Positions 53,706 to 63,708 of a DNA stretch of 64,000 bases are shown here, piece by piece. The stretch is from Whitmania pigra. Taxonomy: Eukaryota > Annelida > Clitellata > Hirudinida > Haemopidae. The DNA lies in contig JAJTWR010000136.1 in NCBI GenBank assembly GCA_021613335.1, forward strand, positions 1,663,727-1,727,726. The letters run 5' to 3'. The position numbers and the translations under genes were made by a program. The notes under the pieces were generated by a model. The model was not told where the DNA came from, ran no database searches, and saw nothing but the letters and a program-made list of their open reading frames with translations. Each line of letters opens with the position of its first letter. Positions within the stretch are counted from its first letter, which is position 1.

Positions 53706-56690
53706 TTAGTTCACAACATAGTCTGCAAAGCGGGCAGGCAGTTTATGTTCACGCTTGGAGCGGCGTACAACGTTCTGATCTTGCTGTGTGCTGTACTCGC
53801 CTTCCGGAGCAGTTTGCGGCATGACATCACTGGATGTGACATCACCTTCCACCACGTCTTCAGATGGTTCCATGAATTCTGCATAACCAGACAAGCGGTT
53901 ATCTATTCCTTTGAAGAGTGACGAGTTGCGGGTGACTGATTGTCCGTCAGTGTTGCGTGTAGCAGTGATCATCGAGTGGTTCTTTGACGTAACTGTGTGT
54001 GGTACTGGCATGTACGGTGTGAGTGATCTGTTGTGCGTGATTGGTTGTTTCACAATGACCGTGTCACCCACGCTGATTGATGAAGGTTTGACATAGGACT
54101 TGTTGTCAGCGTAGTCCTTCATCTTCGACTTCATGAGAGCATCTCGCTCACGAAATTTTCTATCGCCTTGTGTATCAGTGACTGTAGATGATTCTGTTGA
54201 TGGTAAAGTTGTTTTGAAGGGACGTCCAAACAGCATTGTCGCAGGAGGACGACCAGTTGTGCTGTGAGGCGTGGCACGATACTGACGAAGAAAGATGTTC
54301 AGTTCTTGACACCAATTCTTGTGTTCGAGTTGCGCTGTCTTGATAACCTTCTTTACTGTCTTCACAAATCGTTCGACCTCACCATTGGCACGTGGCCATA
54401 GCGGAGTTATCTTTCGATGCTTGAAACCCATATATTCAGCAAAACGGGTGAATTCAAAACCATTGAAGGGGGGTCCATTATCCGACTTCAGAATGTCACA
54501 CGAACCAAATTCTGATAGGATGCGATCAAGTTTTGGTATCACGCTGGCTGCTGCGGTTGACTGAACAATTTCAACCACAGGAAATCGTGAATAGTCATCA
54601 ATGACCACGAGTAGGTAGTCACCAGTTGTTAACTGAGCAAAATCAATACTCAATTCACTCCAGGGTGATGACGGTAGTTGGGTCATTTGTAGTGGTTCAC
54701 GATGCGGGGTTGCGACGGCGATTTGGCAGGCAATGCATGCTTTGACGCGTTCTTCCACCAAACGGTCGATCCCAGGAAACCAGACTTTTTCCCTAATCAA
54801 AGCTTTGGTTTTGACAATGCCTTGATGTCCTTGATGTGCGAGATTGACTGCACGTTCTCTCAGTGACTCTGGAATAACTATGCGGCTATTGCGTAGTAGT
54901 ATATTGTCTCCACTGACACACAGTTCAGCACGCATTCTAGCGAACGTGTCAAACTCGTTAGTGTTTATGTTAGCGATGTGTGACCAATCGTTTGTACGGA
55001 TCGCATCGATGACAGCGAGCAGTGTCTTGTCTTTGACGGTCGCAGTGGCAATTTCAATGCGAGTCATAGCTTTCGGCACTGCATGACCCACGAGGTAGTT
55101 GACGTACTCTTCGGCGATTTGTTCTTCACGACTCGATCGGTCACTTGACAAAGTTGGATGTCGTGATAGATAGTCGGCTGGATTGTCATGACCTGGTCTG
55201 TAGATGATGGTTGTCTCATATGGTTGAAGGCGTAGTGCCCAACGCTCGATGCGTGCTGGCGGCTTGCATTTTGGATTATTGTACAGACTGACTAATGGCT
55301 TGTGATCAGTATGAATGGTCACTGGCTTGCCATGGATGTATATATGAAAATGTTCACAAGACCAAACGACTGCGAGTGCTTCTCGTTCTGTCTGTGAGTA
55401 TCGTTGTTCGACATCAGTCAACGATCTACTGGCGTAAGCGATGATATGTTCTTCGTTGTTATTTCCACGTTGAATCAAGATAGCGCCGAGTCCGACTGGA
55501 CTAGCATCAGTGTGTATTTCTGTTTGCTTGTCAGAGTCAAAATACGACATTACTGGAGCATTGCATAGTTTCTGTTTGAGTTGTGCGAGTGCAGATTCTT
55601 GCTCATTGGTCCACTGCCATGGTGTGTCCTGTCGTGTTAGTCTACGTAGTGGCTCGGAAACTGTAGCATAGTTTGGTATGAAACGAGCACAATAATTAGT
55701 CATCCCGAGTAGACTGCGGACTTCAGATGCATTGGTTGGCATGTTCATGTTAACAATTGACTGAATCTTCTTCGGGTCTGCCATGATGCCACGTTCAGTG
55801 AATACGTTACCAAAGAATTCGAGACTGCGCTTCGCATAGACGCATTTCTGCTTGTTAAGAGTTAGCCCTTTTTCTCTCAGACGTTGAAACACGGCTCGCA
55901 GATTGTTGAACATCTCCTGCTCGGTTCTACCGTACACAAGAATGTCGTCACTAATGTTTATTGCGCCCGTTAATCCACTGAGTGTCTCACGGATTGCATT
56001 CTGGAAGATCTCTGCAGCACATGAAATACCGAAATTGAGACGTTTGTATCGACGCAGACCAACATGCGTGGAGAATGTTGTAATGTAACGTGATTCAGGT
56101 GCAAGTTCAAGTTGATTATATCCTTGATTTAAATCCAATTTTGAGAAAACTGTTGCACCATTTAGATCACTGATCAGTTCATTTATAGTAGGCGTAATGT
56201 GTCTTTCATGTTTGATTGCTGTGTTAGCTTGGCGCATATCTACACATACACGTTTTTGGCCAGTTTCACTCTTAGGTTTGGGTACGACGACGACTGGACT
56301 CACCCACGGAGTAGCTCCTTCTGTCATTTCGATGATGTCGAGCTCTTCGTCATGCTTGAGTTGATCTTCTAACTGTTGACGAACATGGAATGGCACCCGA
56401 CGATGAGGCTGCGCGACTGGTTGTACGGCGTTGTCGATGTGTAGTTTGACTTGGAAGTCCTTCAGCTTACCAACACCACGAAATAAATCAGCATATTCTG
56501 TGACGAGTTCATTGACGATCTGATCGGTGGATGTCGTACGTTCACCAATCGGTTTCACGACGTGCAGTAGGTGTAGTGCTTGAGATACTTCCCAGCTTAG
56601 GAGAGAACCTTCCTTGCTATCAATGACGTAGAACAGTGTGTCTGACTTTCTGTCTTTATATCTAACCACAGCACGAAAAAGAAATGATTT
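53706..56690 (-). CDS. Gypsy 1 pol: reverse transcriptase, RNase H, integrase
   Basis: One uninterrupted frame (1024 codons counted from a Met at 56780; the part before ~56690 reads gag DNA in another frame). From the N-terminus: protease-RT linker (KDRKSDTLFYVIDSKEGSLL), RT with VFSKLDLNQGYNQLELAPES and NISDDILVYG (motif C is SDD in place of YxDD), RNase H with IHTDASPVGLGAIL, and integrase with HQGHQGIVKTK...CIACQ, SIDFAQL, KSDNGPPF and GEVERFVKTVKK. All catalytic residues of RT, RNase H and integrase can be seen. The protease with its D-S/T-G site is missing. Confidence 0.93.
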   Translation of the reverse strand, partial: KSFLFRAVVRYKDRKSDTLFYVIDSKEGSLLSWEVSQALHLLHVVKPIGERTTSTDQIVNELVTEYADLFRGVGKLKDFQVKLHIDNAVQPVAQPHRRVPFHVRQQLEDQLKHDEELDIIEMTEGATPWVSPVVVVPKPKSETGQKRVCVDMRQANTAIKHERHITPTINELISDLNGATVFSKLDLNQGYNQLELAPESRYITTFSTHVGLRRYKRLNFGISCAAEIFQNAIRETLSGLTGAINISDDILVYGRTEQEMFNNLRAVFQRLREKGLTLNKQKCVYAKRSLEFFGNVFTERGIMADPKKIQSIVNMNMPTNASEVRSLLGMTNYCARFIPNYATVSEPLRRLTRQDTPWQWTNEQESALAQLKQKLCNAPVMSYFDSDKQTEIHTDASPVGLGAILIQRGNNNEEHIIAYASRSLTDVEQRYSQTEREALAVVWSCEHFHIYIHGKPVTIHTDHKPLVSLYNNPKCKPPARIERWALRLQPYETTIIYRPGHDNPADYLSRHPTLSSDRSSREEQIAEEYVNYLVGHAVPKAMTRIEIATATVKDKTLLAVIDAIRTNDWSHIANINTNEFDTFARMRAELCVSGDNILLRNSRIVIPESLRERAVNLAHQGHQGIVKTKALIREKVWFPGIDRLVEERVKACIACQIAVATPHREPLQMTQLPSSPWSELSIDFAQLTTGDYLLVVIDDYSRFPVVEIVQSTAAASVIPKLDRILSEFGSCDILKSDNGPPFNGFEFTRFAEYMGFKHRKITPLWPRANGEVERFVKTVKKVIKTAQLEHKNWCQELNIFLRQYRATPHSTTGRPPATMLFGRPFKTTLPSTESSTVTDTQGDRKFRERDALMKSKMKDYADNKSYVKPSSISVGDTVIVKQPITHNRSLTPYMPVPHTVTSKNHSMITATRNTDGQSVTRNSSLFKGIDNRLSGYAEFMEPSEDVVEGDVTSSDVMPQTAPEGEYSTQQDQNVVRRSKREHKLPARFADYVVN

Positions 56691-57397
56691 GGCTTCTTGC
56701 ACGAATTGCAGTACTTGCCATGCGCCAGACACGATGTCTTTCCACCCTCGTGTGGCCATGTGCCACCACAGTTGTGACACTTCATGTCAGCTGTTTTCTT
56801 GGAATTGTTGCAAATCTGCTTATTGCGATTCAGACTCAGTTTGTTAACATGCTCATTCTCCATACTCTTTGCTTGGATATCGGAGAGTTCTAAACTACGA
56901 CCAACATCTATGAGTTTAGTGAGAGTCATGTCAGGTTCGCATAAGGCTTTACGGCGTAGTGTACTTGATAAACAACCTTGGATGATTTGAGATTTTATCT
57001 CACGATCAACATTGTCGAAAGAGCATGAGGTTGCCAGTTGTTTCAGACGGGTGTAGTAGGCTGTTAGTGGTTCATCTGTTTGTTGTTTAGATTGTCGAAA
57101 CGTGTAGATCTGGTATTCGATGTTTTGCTTTGGTGTGAAAAACTTGTTGAGAGCAGTGACAGCCTTTTCGAACGGATCCTCTCCCTCTGCAGCTTCGGCA
57201 TCTGGAAGAGTATCAAGGATGTCGTTGACTTCCTCACCCGCGTAGTGGAGTAGGAGAGCTCTTTGACGTTTGCGATCAACAATATTTACGGCCACCATCA
57301 GGTTGCGAAAGCGAGAAACCCATTTTGTCCATCGAACTCCTGCTGAGTCGTCTGAATCGACTACAAACGACGGAAACGTTGGTAGTGCTTAAGCCAT
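56597..57397 (-). pseudogene. Gypsy 1 gag, with early stop and fused 3' end
   Basis: The open frame from 57298 has a gag-like helical region (ALNKFFTPKQNIEYQIYTFR, LKQLATSCSF) and zinc-knuckle region CHNCGGTWPHEGGK...CLAHGKYCNSCKKPNHF. The likely original start at 57397 is followed by TAA as codon 3, with the frame open after it (FVVDSDDSAGVRWTKWVSRF) and continuous with the rest. Right after PNHF the sequence jumps into the protease-RT linker, so the end of gag and most of the protease are deleted. Confidence 0.85.
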
Positions 57398-57558
57398 GGA
57401 TTAGATAATGGTGTTATCGATAGTAGCTTTCGATGACTTCGATAACGCTCGGAGGCCAGACAACAGCGTCTATCCGAAATGAACAAACTCCCGATTTTTT
57501 CAATAAAAAATTGGTGCAAACTATTTGCGAAGGTCCGTTTCGAAATTCTCGTCGCCAA

Positions 57559-57670
57559 TGTGATGTTCTATCGTTTTATTTGTTCGTAAAAACCAACAAC
57601 CGTTCTTTTTTTATTTTCGCACTTCAACGCCGCCATATAAACAAAGATCCCCTATCGTTACAACATTACA
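57559..57670 (-). repeat. 5' LTR of Gypsy 1
   Basis: 112-bp partner of 53562-53673. Confidence 0.93.
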
Positions 57671-57812
57671 ATGCATATGTCGAAGACTTACTGGCACGTC
57701 AAACAACTTCATAGATTTCAGCTTTTCATTCCAAAACAACAAAAACTGCGAGGTTCCATTTTAAAAATAAACTTTTCAGAAGAACATCTTCAATAAGGTT
57801 TGGACATAGAGT

Positions 57813-57964
57813 TGAAGTGTTAAACCAGGCTAACACTTGACTTTTAATCGAACGTACAATCGGTATAACTCATAAACGGATTGACGACAATGAAAAGCAT
57901 CAGCGCGGTAAAAACTCGGAGAATGTAAACAAAACATCCTTCGTAGGGATGTACAGTCACTACA
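57813..57964 (-). repeat. 3' LTR of Gypsy 2
   Basis: 152 bp; shares essentially its whole length with 61904-62055 (for example CGGTATAACTCATAAACGG). Confidence 0.92.
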
Positions 57965-57990
57965 GTGAGCTCCTCCCTGGGAAGACGGAG

Positions 57991-58863
57991 TCAGTAGTAG
58001 ATGTGATCCCGGTGATGATTGAAACGAACACATCTTCCTGATCTTGTGCGTGGGGGTTCAGGTGGGTTATTGGGAGAATTTGTGATGGATGCACGAGCTG
58101 TCTGGTCAACAAGCGTCCCTGGCGTCGTCATCGGCATCTTGGCAAGTTTGACACGATCCAGTGAAACACAACTGGTGGATCCATCGGGAAGTTCTATCTT
58201 GACAATATGTTGCTTGGTATCAAGGACTTTGTAAGGACCCTGGTATGGAGCCTCTAAAGGTTGTCGAACTCTATCTATCCGCAACCAGACATATTGTCCA
58301 GGTAGCAAGGTAACTGACTGTGGGAGGATGGTTCGACCATGGTGTATACCTTCAGAGAGAGTTGTAAAGTCCAGTTGACGCATGTGCTTGTGGAGTTGCT
58401 GGATTGCTTCAAACTGTTCCTTAGTAGAAGGATTCGCTTTGTGAAAGAAGACATGTGGCATCAAGATGTCTGAGCCTGTCATGGCTGTAAACGGTGAATA
58501 CCCATGTTCAGTCGGTAAAGCTCTCAATGCTAAGCAAACTATTGGAAGTGCTATGAGCCATTCTTCATTTCGAGACACAAGTGCTGTCTTGAGTGTTCTA
58601 TGGAAACGCTCGATCATCCCATTGGACTGAGGGTGATAAGCAGTGGTGCGTAATCGATGAAAACCAATAGAATGGGACAAAGCATTGAAGAGACTGCTTT
58701 CAAACTGTCGTCCTTGATCTGTAGTGAGGCACAATGGTACTCCAAATCTACTAATCCAGTGGGTTAAAAATGCCTCAGCAACTGTGGTAGCTGTGATTGA
58801 GGCTACGGGAACACATTCAAACCAACGCGTTGCTCTGTCGATGAGTGTCACAACATATTGCAT
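57991..58863 (-). pseudogene. Gypsy 2 integrase core and C-terminus
   Basis: 290-codon open frame. It starts within the integrase core (YVVTLIDRATRWFECVPV), with LTTDQGRQFES (second Asp) and SNGMIERFHRTLK (Glu), then a C-terminal region with LPGQYVWLRIDRVRQPLEAP and YQGPYKVLD, an SH3-like domain. The first catalytic Asp (MDIVGPL) lies in the preceding frame, 59678-58848, so one frameshift near 58860 separates them. Confidence 0.9.
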
Positions 58864-59735
58864 CTCTGAGGTGTAATGAGAACCAAGTGTTTTGAAGGTT
58901 TCAGAGGTCCTACTATGTCCATGTGAACTGTTTGAAATTGATCATTGAATGGATACATGGGTTGTTCTGGGATACTCTTGTTGTGACGATTGACCTTGGC
59001 TTTCTGACAGTCTAAGCAGTTGTTGACCCATTGTTTGATGTCCCCTTTCATTTTAGGCCAATAATACCTTGTTGCAATCAAATTAGTAGATCCTCGTATA
59101 CCTGGATGTGCCAGATTGTGAAGGTGCCTAAACACTGATTGTCGTTGTGCTAAGGGAACATATGGACGGGGATAAATTGAGCTGTTTTCGCAAAGAATTG
59201 TCAAGTCTGCCGAGAGTTGATGGGATGTGAGAGCATCCTTGCACTTTTGTATTTCCGGATCTTCAGTCTGTGCTTTGGCAATACTCGCTAGATCTGGGTG
59301 TTCAAGTTGCAGTGCAGTGACTGGCCTGGAAAGTGCATCTGCTACTATGTTTTCAGCTCCTCTGATGTGATGTATTTCAGTCACATATTCAGAGAAGATG
59401 GAGAGACGTCGTTGTTGCATGTGGGTCTTCTGGTCCCTGTTGGACCGAAAAGCTTGGCAGATGGGTTTGTGGTCTGTAAATAAATGGAGTTCCCTGCCTT
59501 CAACGATGTGCTTGAAATGGAGGACAGCCAAGTATGTTGCCAAAAGCTCTTTGTCAAATGCAGAGTATATTGATTCTGTTTTAGAAAGTCTCTTGGAATA
59601 AAAAGCAATTGGCTGTGGCATGCCCAAAACAACCTGATGAAGTGCCGCACCGATGGCTACCGAAGATGCATCAGTCACTAGGTGGTATAGGTTACTAGAC
59701 TTGCTAATGTAATGAAGATTGGCCGCATCTGCTAG
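58848..59735 (-). pseudogene. Gypsy 2 RNase H and integrase N-terminus
   Basis: Open frame with LVTDASSVAIGAALHQV (RNase H first Asp), YSAFDKELLATYLAV (Glu), LFTDHKPI and ADALSRP, then the HHCC finger (HLHNLAHPGIRGSTN...CLDCQKAK) and MDIVGPL. It is separated from the RT frame by a TAA at about 59736-59738 and ends by frameshift near 58855. Confidence 0.9.
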
Positions 59736-59738
59736 AGA

Positions 59739-60494
59739 TTATTTTACATCTTCAAAAGCTTTGCACTGAGAGGTTTCCCACGTCAATTGATGGTTACGTT
59801 GATTTGTACTTCCCAAAAGAGTATACAAGGTAGCAGATATCTGGGCAAAATGAGGGATGAATGATCTATAATATCCAATCATGCCAATAAAACGTCGTAA
59901 ACCTGCATAGTCTTTCGGTTTAGGAAAATCGATGATGGCTCGTGTGTTATCTTCAGGTGGTGATATTCCAGTCGAAGATAGTCTATGGCCTAGAAACACA
60001 ACAGAGCTCTGGGCAAACATACATTTACTGACATTGATCCGGAGGTTGTTTTCCTCCAGCCGCTGAAAGACAGTTCTGAGGTGCTGTATATGCTCATGCT
60101 CATTGTTTGAGGCTACCAAAATATCGTCAATATACACACAAACAAACGGCAAGTCTTGAAAAGTTGCATCCATGAATCTTTGGAATGTTTGAGTTGCATT
60201 TCTGAGGCCGAATGGCATGCGAGTAAATTCAAACAAACCAAAAGGAGTTGTAACGGCTGTCTTTGGAATGTCATCTGGATGAATGGGGATATTGTAATAT
60301 GCCTTCACCAAATCTAATTTGCTGAATACTGAACTGCCACTGAGTCGGCTTGTCACAAATTCTTGGCAGAGGATATCTGTCAGGTTTTGTGACACTGTTG
60401 AGTTTCCGATAATCTCCACAGGGCCGCCATTGGTTGTCCTTTTTGGGGACCATGTGTAGTGGGCTGGAATAAGAACTGCAAGATTGTCGAACAA
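59739..60494 (-). pseudogene. Gypsy 2 reverse transcriptase, C-terminal part
   Basis: Reads [20 protein letters not shown] (motif A Asp), [17 protein letters not shown] and [12 protein letters not shown] (YxDD), then [20 protein letters not shown] and the RT connection [18 protein letters not shown]. Joins the protease/RT-finger frame 61272-60271 by a frameshift near 60370-60490, where [11 protein letters not shown] and YPLPRI precede it. Confidence 0.9.
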
Positions 60495-61240
60495 TCCCAG
60501 CCTTTAACAGCATTGCGAATTCTTGCTTAGCGGCCTCAAATTTGTCAGGTGGGAGTTGTCGAAAACGGGAACAGATTGGCTTGTTTGATGTTAGTTCAAT
60601 TGTATGCTGTGCTGACAATGCAGGTGAACGGAGGTCTATCTGCCAAGGGCCAACCAGAGCAGTGTGACGTTCTATTAATGCCTTGATGAGTGGGGGGGTG
60701 TCAGGTGGACAGTCGAATACAGGGGCAATAATCTCCCCAACCGTTGTTATCATTGCTGTGGAGAGTGACGTCTTCGTGTCCAGAAGTTGGCGGTTGCGAC
60801 AGTCAACAAGTAGATGGTGATGAATGAAGAAATCAGCCCCTAATATTGGTTGTGTGGTGACTGCCACTATGAACGTCCAGGTGAATTCTCTTCGGAGGTC
60901 TTGACTGCTTATCGTTAGTGTAACTTCTCCATGGATCTCGAGAGGCATACCGTTGGCTGTGTTCAACTTGACGTTTGTCGCTCTGACTGGAACTGAAATG
61001 TTTGATAACACTTTTGGGGGAATGATCGATACCGCTGATCCGGTGTCGACTAGAAACTTGAATTGATGACGTATGGTTTTAGCTGTTGTGGAAAATGCGA
61101 CATAAAATGTAGGGCCGCCTTCGATGGTCGAAACCGAAGCAGAGCCTTCTAGTTTACCGACTGGCTTGTGAGACACCGGAGAAGCATTTCTAGACTGGGC
61201 AACTCGAGCGCCACGCTTGTCAGGCCAAACGCACCAGGGA
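60271..61240 (-). pseudogene. Gypsy 2 protease and RT N-terminal part
   Basis: A frame from about 61240: [12 protein letters not shown] (the second half of the gag CCHC-like finger), then [18 protein letters not shown] with the aspartic protease [11 protein letters not shown], and the RT fingers [20 protein letters not shown]. Gag and this frame overlap around 61220-61272 with a shift in the middle of the finger, which may be natural -1 frameshifting or a mutation. Confidence 0.88.
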
Positions 61241-61871
61241 TTTAGCCTCAGGACCAAAATAAATGTGTGCACGACAAACTTTTGGTGGTTGACCTGGAGT
61301 GAATGGCTCCACTGTTCTGTTGGTTCCTATGGTTCTTTTGATTGCATCAAAATCCAGTTTTGGTTTCTGGATTGTCTGTGTGTGTTGAACTGATGTCATG
61401 GTAATCAACTCGTCTGCCAATTTCCCAACCTCTTCCAAAGACAAATTCTTCTGTGCTGCAATAACGAGGGCCAAATTGGCAGGCAACAATTTTTGGAACT
61501 TGTGGCGAACCATGTCTTCAGGTGCACCAACTTGTTGTGCTAGCTTTCTCATTGCTACCAAATGTTGCGAAGGCCTGCCTGTTAGCGGATTTTGTTGCAG
61601 GAACTGGTCAAAGAGCTCCACTTTGTTGGGCATGGTTTGCTCAAGCACTGCACTCTTCAGGCGGTCGTAATCCATGGCCTCGACAGTGTCATCATCAAGG
61701 CTCATTACCACAGACCCTGGTAGGGCTGCCAATGTGTGATAAAACCTTGTTGAGCTAACCGTGATGTTGGAAAGAGTAAATTGTGCTTCCATTATTCTGA
61801 ACCAAGCCGATGCCTCGGCTGGGTTGAAAACAATCGGTTTGATAGAAATTGAAGCTGCTTGCGAATCCATT
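61220..61871 (-). CDS. Gypsy 2 gag (CsRn1-type)
   Basis: About 210 codons from Met 61871 ([20 protein letters not shown]; the longer start at 61927 lies partly in the LTR). Contains [20 protein letters not shown] and [10 protein letters not shown], the short gag typical of CsRn1-clade elements, then [17 protein letters not shown] and the first half of a finger, [13 protein letters not shown]. Forms the particle and binds RNA. The frame is open. Confidence 0.82.
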
Positions 61872-61903
61872 TTAGAGTTTGTGTTCAGAGTTGGGGTCAC
61901 CAA

Positions 61904-62055
61904 TGAAGTTTTAAACCAGGCTAACACTTGACTTTTAATCGAACGTACAATCGGTATAACTCATAAACGGATTGACGACAATGAAAAGCATCAGCGCGGT
62001 AAAAACTCGGAGAATGTAAACAAAACATCCTTCGTAGGGATGTACAGTCACTACA
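61904..62055 (-). repeat. 5' LTR of Gypsy 2
   Basis: 152-bp partner of 57813-57964, followed on the minus strand by TTGGTGACCCCAAC. Confidence 0.92.
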
Positions 62056-62246
62056 GTGTACTTGTTGCAGCCATTCCACTATCGACAGTTAATGGCTTAT
62101 GAAGAGGTTATCAAAACCAATGCCATAGTAGCTGCCTTTTGAAGTTTTGATAATTCACTGGTTATACATGTGCAAACATATTCAAACTTTCCACAACTGG
62201 CCTACTTAGTCCGAGAAATTTGTTGGTCCACCAATCGCCTTGGTGT
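62056..62246. other. Spacer between Gypsy 2 and a hAT terminus
   Basis: Less than 200 bases of unique-looking sequence, no gene. Confidence 0.4.
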
Positions 62247-62997
62247 CAGGGTTTCTTTCAGGCATACTTTCGGGGGGGCTAAGCCCCCCCGGAGCTCAGA
62301 CATCGCCCCCCCGAAAAATGTTTTTTTTCTCTTTTCTCAGCAATGCTTTACAAAAAAAAGATTTAAGTTTGACTAAAGTCATCCCATTGATTACTTCAAC
62401 AAAATTGCACTTGAATGATATTGTGAAGCAGTGCGAAGATACCGAGAGTCATTTACAAAAAAAGATTAAATGCAAAGTTGATGAGATCAAATTAGAAACA
62501 CACCTGGTTGAAGATGAAAGTGCTGAAAGCGTATTACCAGGAATGAAGAGGTATTGTGAAACTGTCACCAAAGAGATTGAAGACAGATTTAATGACAAAT
62601 CGATTGAGATTATGTTATTTGCAAGTCAATTTGAGACTTTTGAATCAATGTCAGGTATTCAAGAAGAAGACATCATAACTTTTTGTAACAACTTTCCCAT
62701 TCTAAATGCAGAAGCTGTACTCGCGGATTTAAAATCTTTTAAATTTTTTATAAAATCTATGGTTGAGTGCAAAAAGTACAAAATGGATGAAAACCCATTG
62801 AACAAAATACTGGAAGCTGATTTGGAATACTGTGAACTGCAAAGGCTTTGTGAAATTCTTCTTGCAATTCCAGTAACAACTGCTTCAGTAGAAAGATCAT
62901 TTAGTACAATGAACAGGATTCTAAGCAAAGCAAGAAATAGAATGCTACCAGAAACTTTAACTCATTGTATGACCATAAGCATTGAATCGGTGAGCAG
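62247..62997 (+). mobile_element. hAT fragment with transposase C-terminus
   Basis: Starts with CAGGGTTTCTTTCAGG at 62247 and a perfect GC-rich hairpin (CGGGGGGGCTAAGCCCCCCCG, 62271-62291). An open frame to 63031 reads IKSMVECKKYKMDENPLNKI, LCEILLAIPVTTASVERSFS and TMNRILSKARNRMLPETLTH, the hAT dimerisation region of a ZMYM-like transposase. The front is missing most of the catalytic domain. At about 62998 it runs directly into a Tc1 fragment; the right hAT terminus is gone. Confidence 0.85.
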
Positions 62998-63708
62998 GAT
63001 CGGTGATGATTTGGAGAGGAATTTCCAGTGAAGGATTGACTGAATCAGCCTTTCTGGATGGGAGACAGTCTTCGGTGGATTACATCAAAGTTTTAGAAGA
63101 TCATCTGTTGCCTTTTGGGAAAGATTATTATGGAGGAAATTTTATTTTCCAGCAAGATAATGCCCCAATCCACACTTCCAAGTTGAAAAAGACATTTCTC
63201 CAGAAGAGAAATTTGAAAGTTATGAATTGGCCAGCTTGTTCCCCGGACTTAAATCCTATAGAAAATGTTTGGGGAATGTTGTCAAGACTTGTTTACAACA
63301 ATGGAAGGCAGTCTCTCTCAAAATCTGACCTGGAAAACGCCATTAGGAGTGCCTGGAAAAGAACTGGACAGAAAATTCGTAAAAACTCTAATAAAATCAA
63401 TGGACAACAGATGTTTTAAAGTTATTGAAAATAAAGGAAACATTATTTCATATTAATAAACTTTGTTCCTGTTTTTTCGAACGGTTTTTAGTCATTTTTC
63501 GATGATTTTTGCAAGGGTCTTTTATGGTTATTGGAAATCATGTTTTTGGAATTTTAAAATTAATGCACAAATATATCTTGACGAAAATTTAAGAGATAAT
63601 CACAAATATATAAATACATAGCATATTAAAATTTCCCCACAATCAAATTTTCTTTATCGAGTTATTACGAAATAATGGGGTGTTCTTATGGTTTCCTTCC
63701 TGACTGTA
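62998..63708 (+). mobile_element. Tc1-like element, 3' part
   Basis: The transposase reading begins abruptly with VMIWRGISSEGLTESAFLDG, then FIFQQDNAPIHTSK (second Asp) and WPACSPDLNPIENVWGMLS (Glu), with a frameshift near 63390 and the tail CFKVIENKGNIISY to 63456. The right terminus, inverted, is CAGTCAGGAAGGAAACC at 63706, next to TA, with inner CCCCATTATTTCGTAATAAC resembling the inner terminus of the 48.4-kb Tc1. The first ~1 kb, including HTH and first Asp, is absent. Confidence 0.85.

Larger units (their letters stand above)
53557..57675 (-). mobile_element. Gypsy (Ty3-type) LTR retrotransposon 1
   Basis: Element 53562-57670 (4109 bp), flanked by the 5-bp duplication ATGCA (53557-53561 and 57671-57675). 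Two 112-bp LTRs, TG...CA, appear identical or nearly so by eye. On the minus strand: TGGCGACGAG one base after the 5' LTR, a likely tRNA primer site; gag; pol; and a purine tract AAAAAGGGGAGGGA just before the 3' LTR. The similar LTRs and long open pol suggest a recent insertion. Confidence 0.95.
57813..62055 (-). mobile_element. Gypsy LTR retrotransposon 2 (CsRn1-like)
   Basis: 4243 bp with two 152-bp LTRs (57813-57964 and 61904-62055; on the minus strand TGTAGTGACTG...ACTTCA). Directly after the 5' LTR, TTGGTGACCCCAAC looks like a tRNA-Trp-type primer site, characteristic of CsRn1-clade elements. A purine-rich GGGAGGAGCT precedes the 3' LTR. No matching 5-bp flanks found. LTRs differ by at least one base near their ends. 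Coding region broken in several places. Confidence 0.92.
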
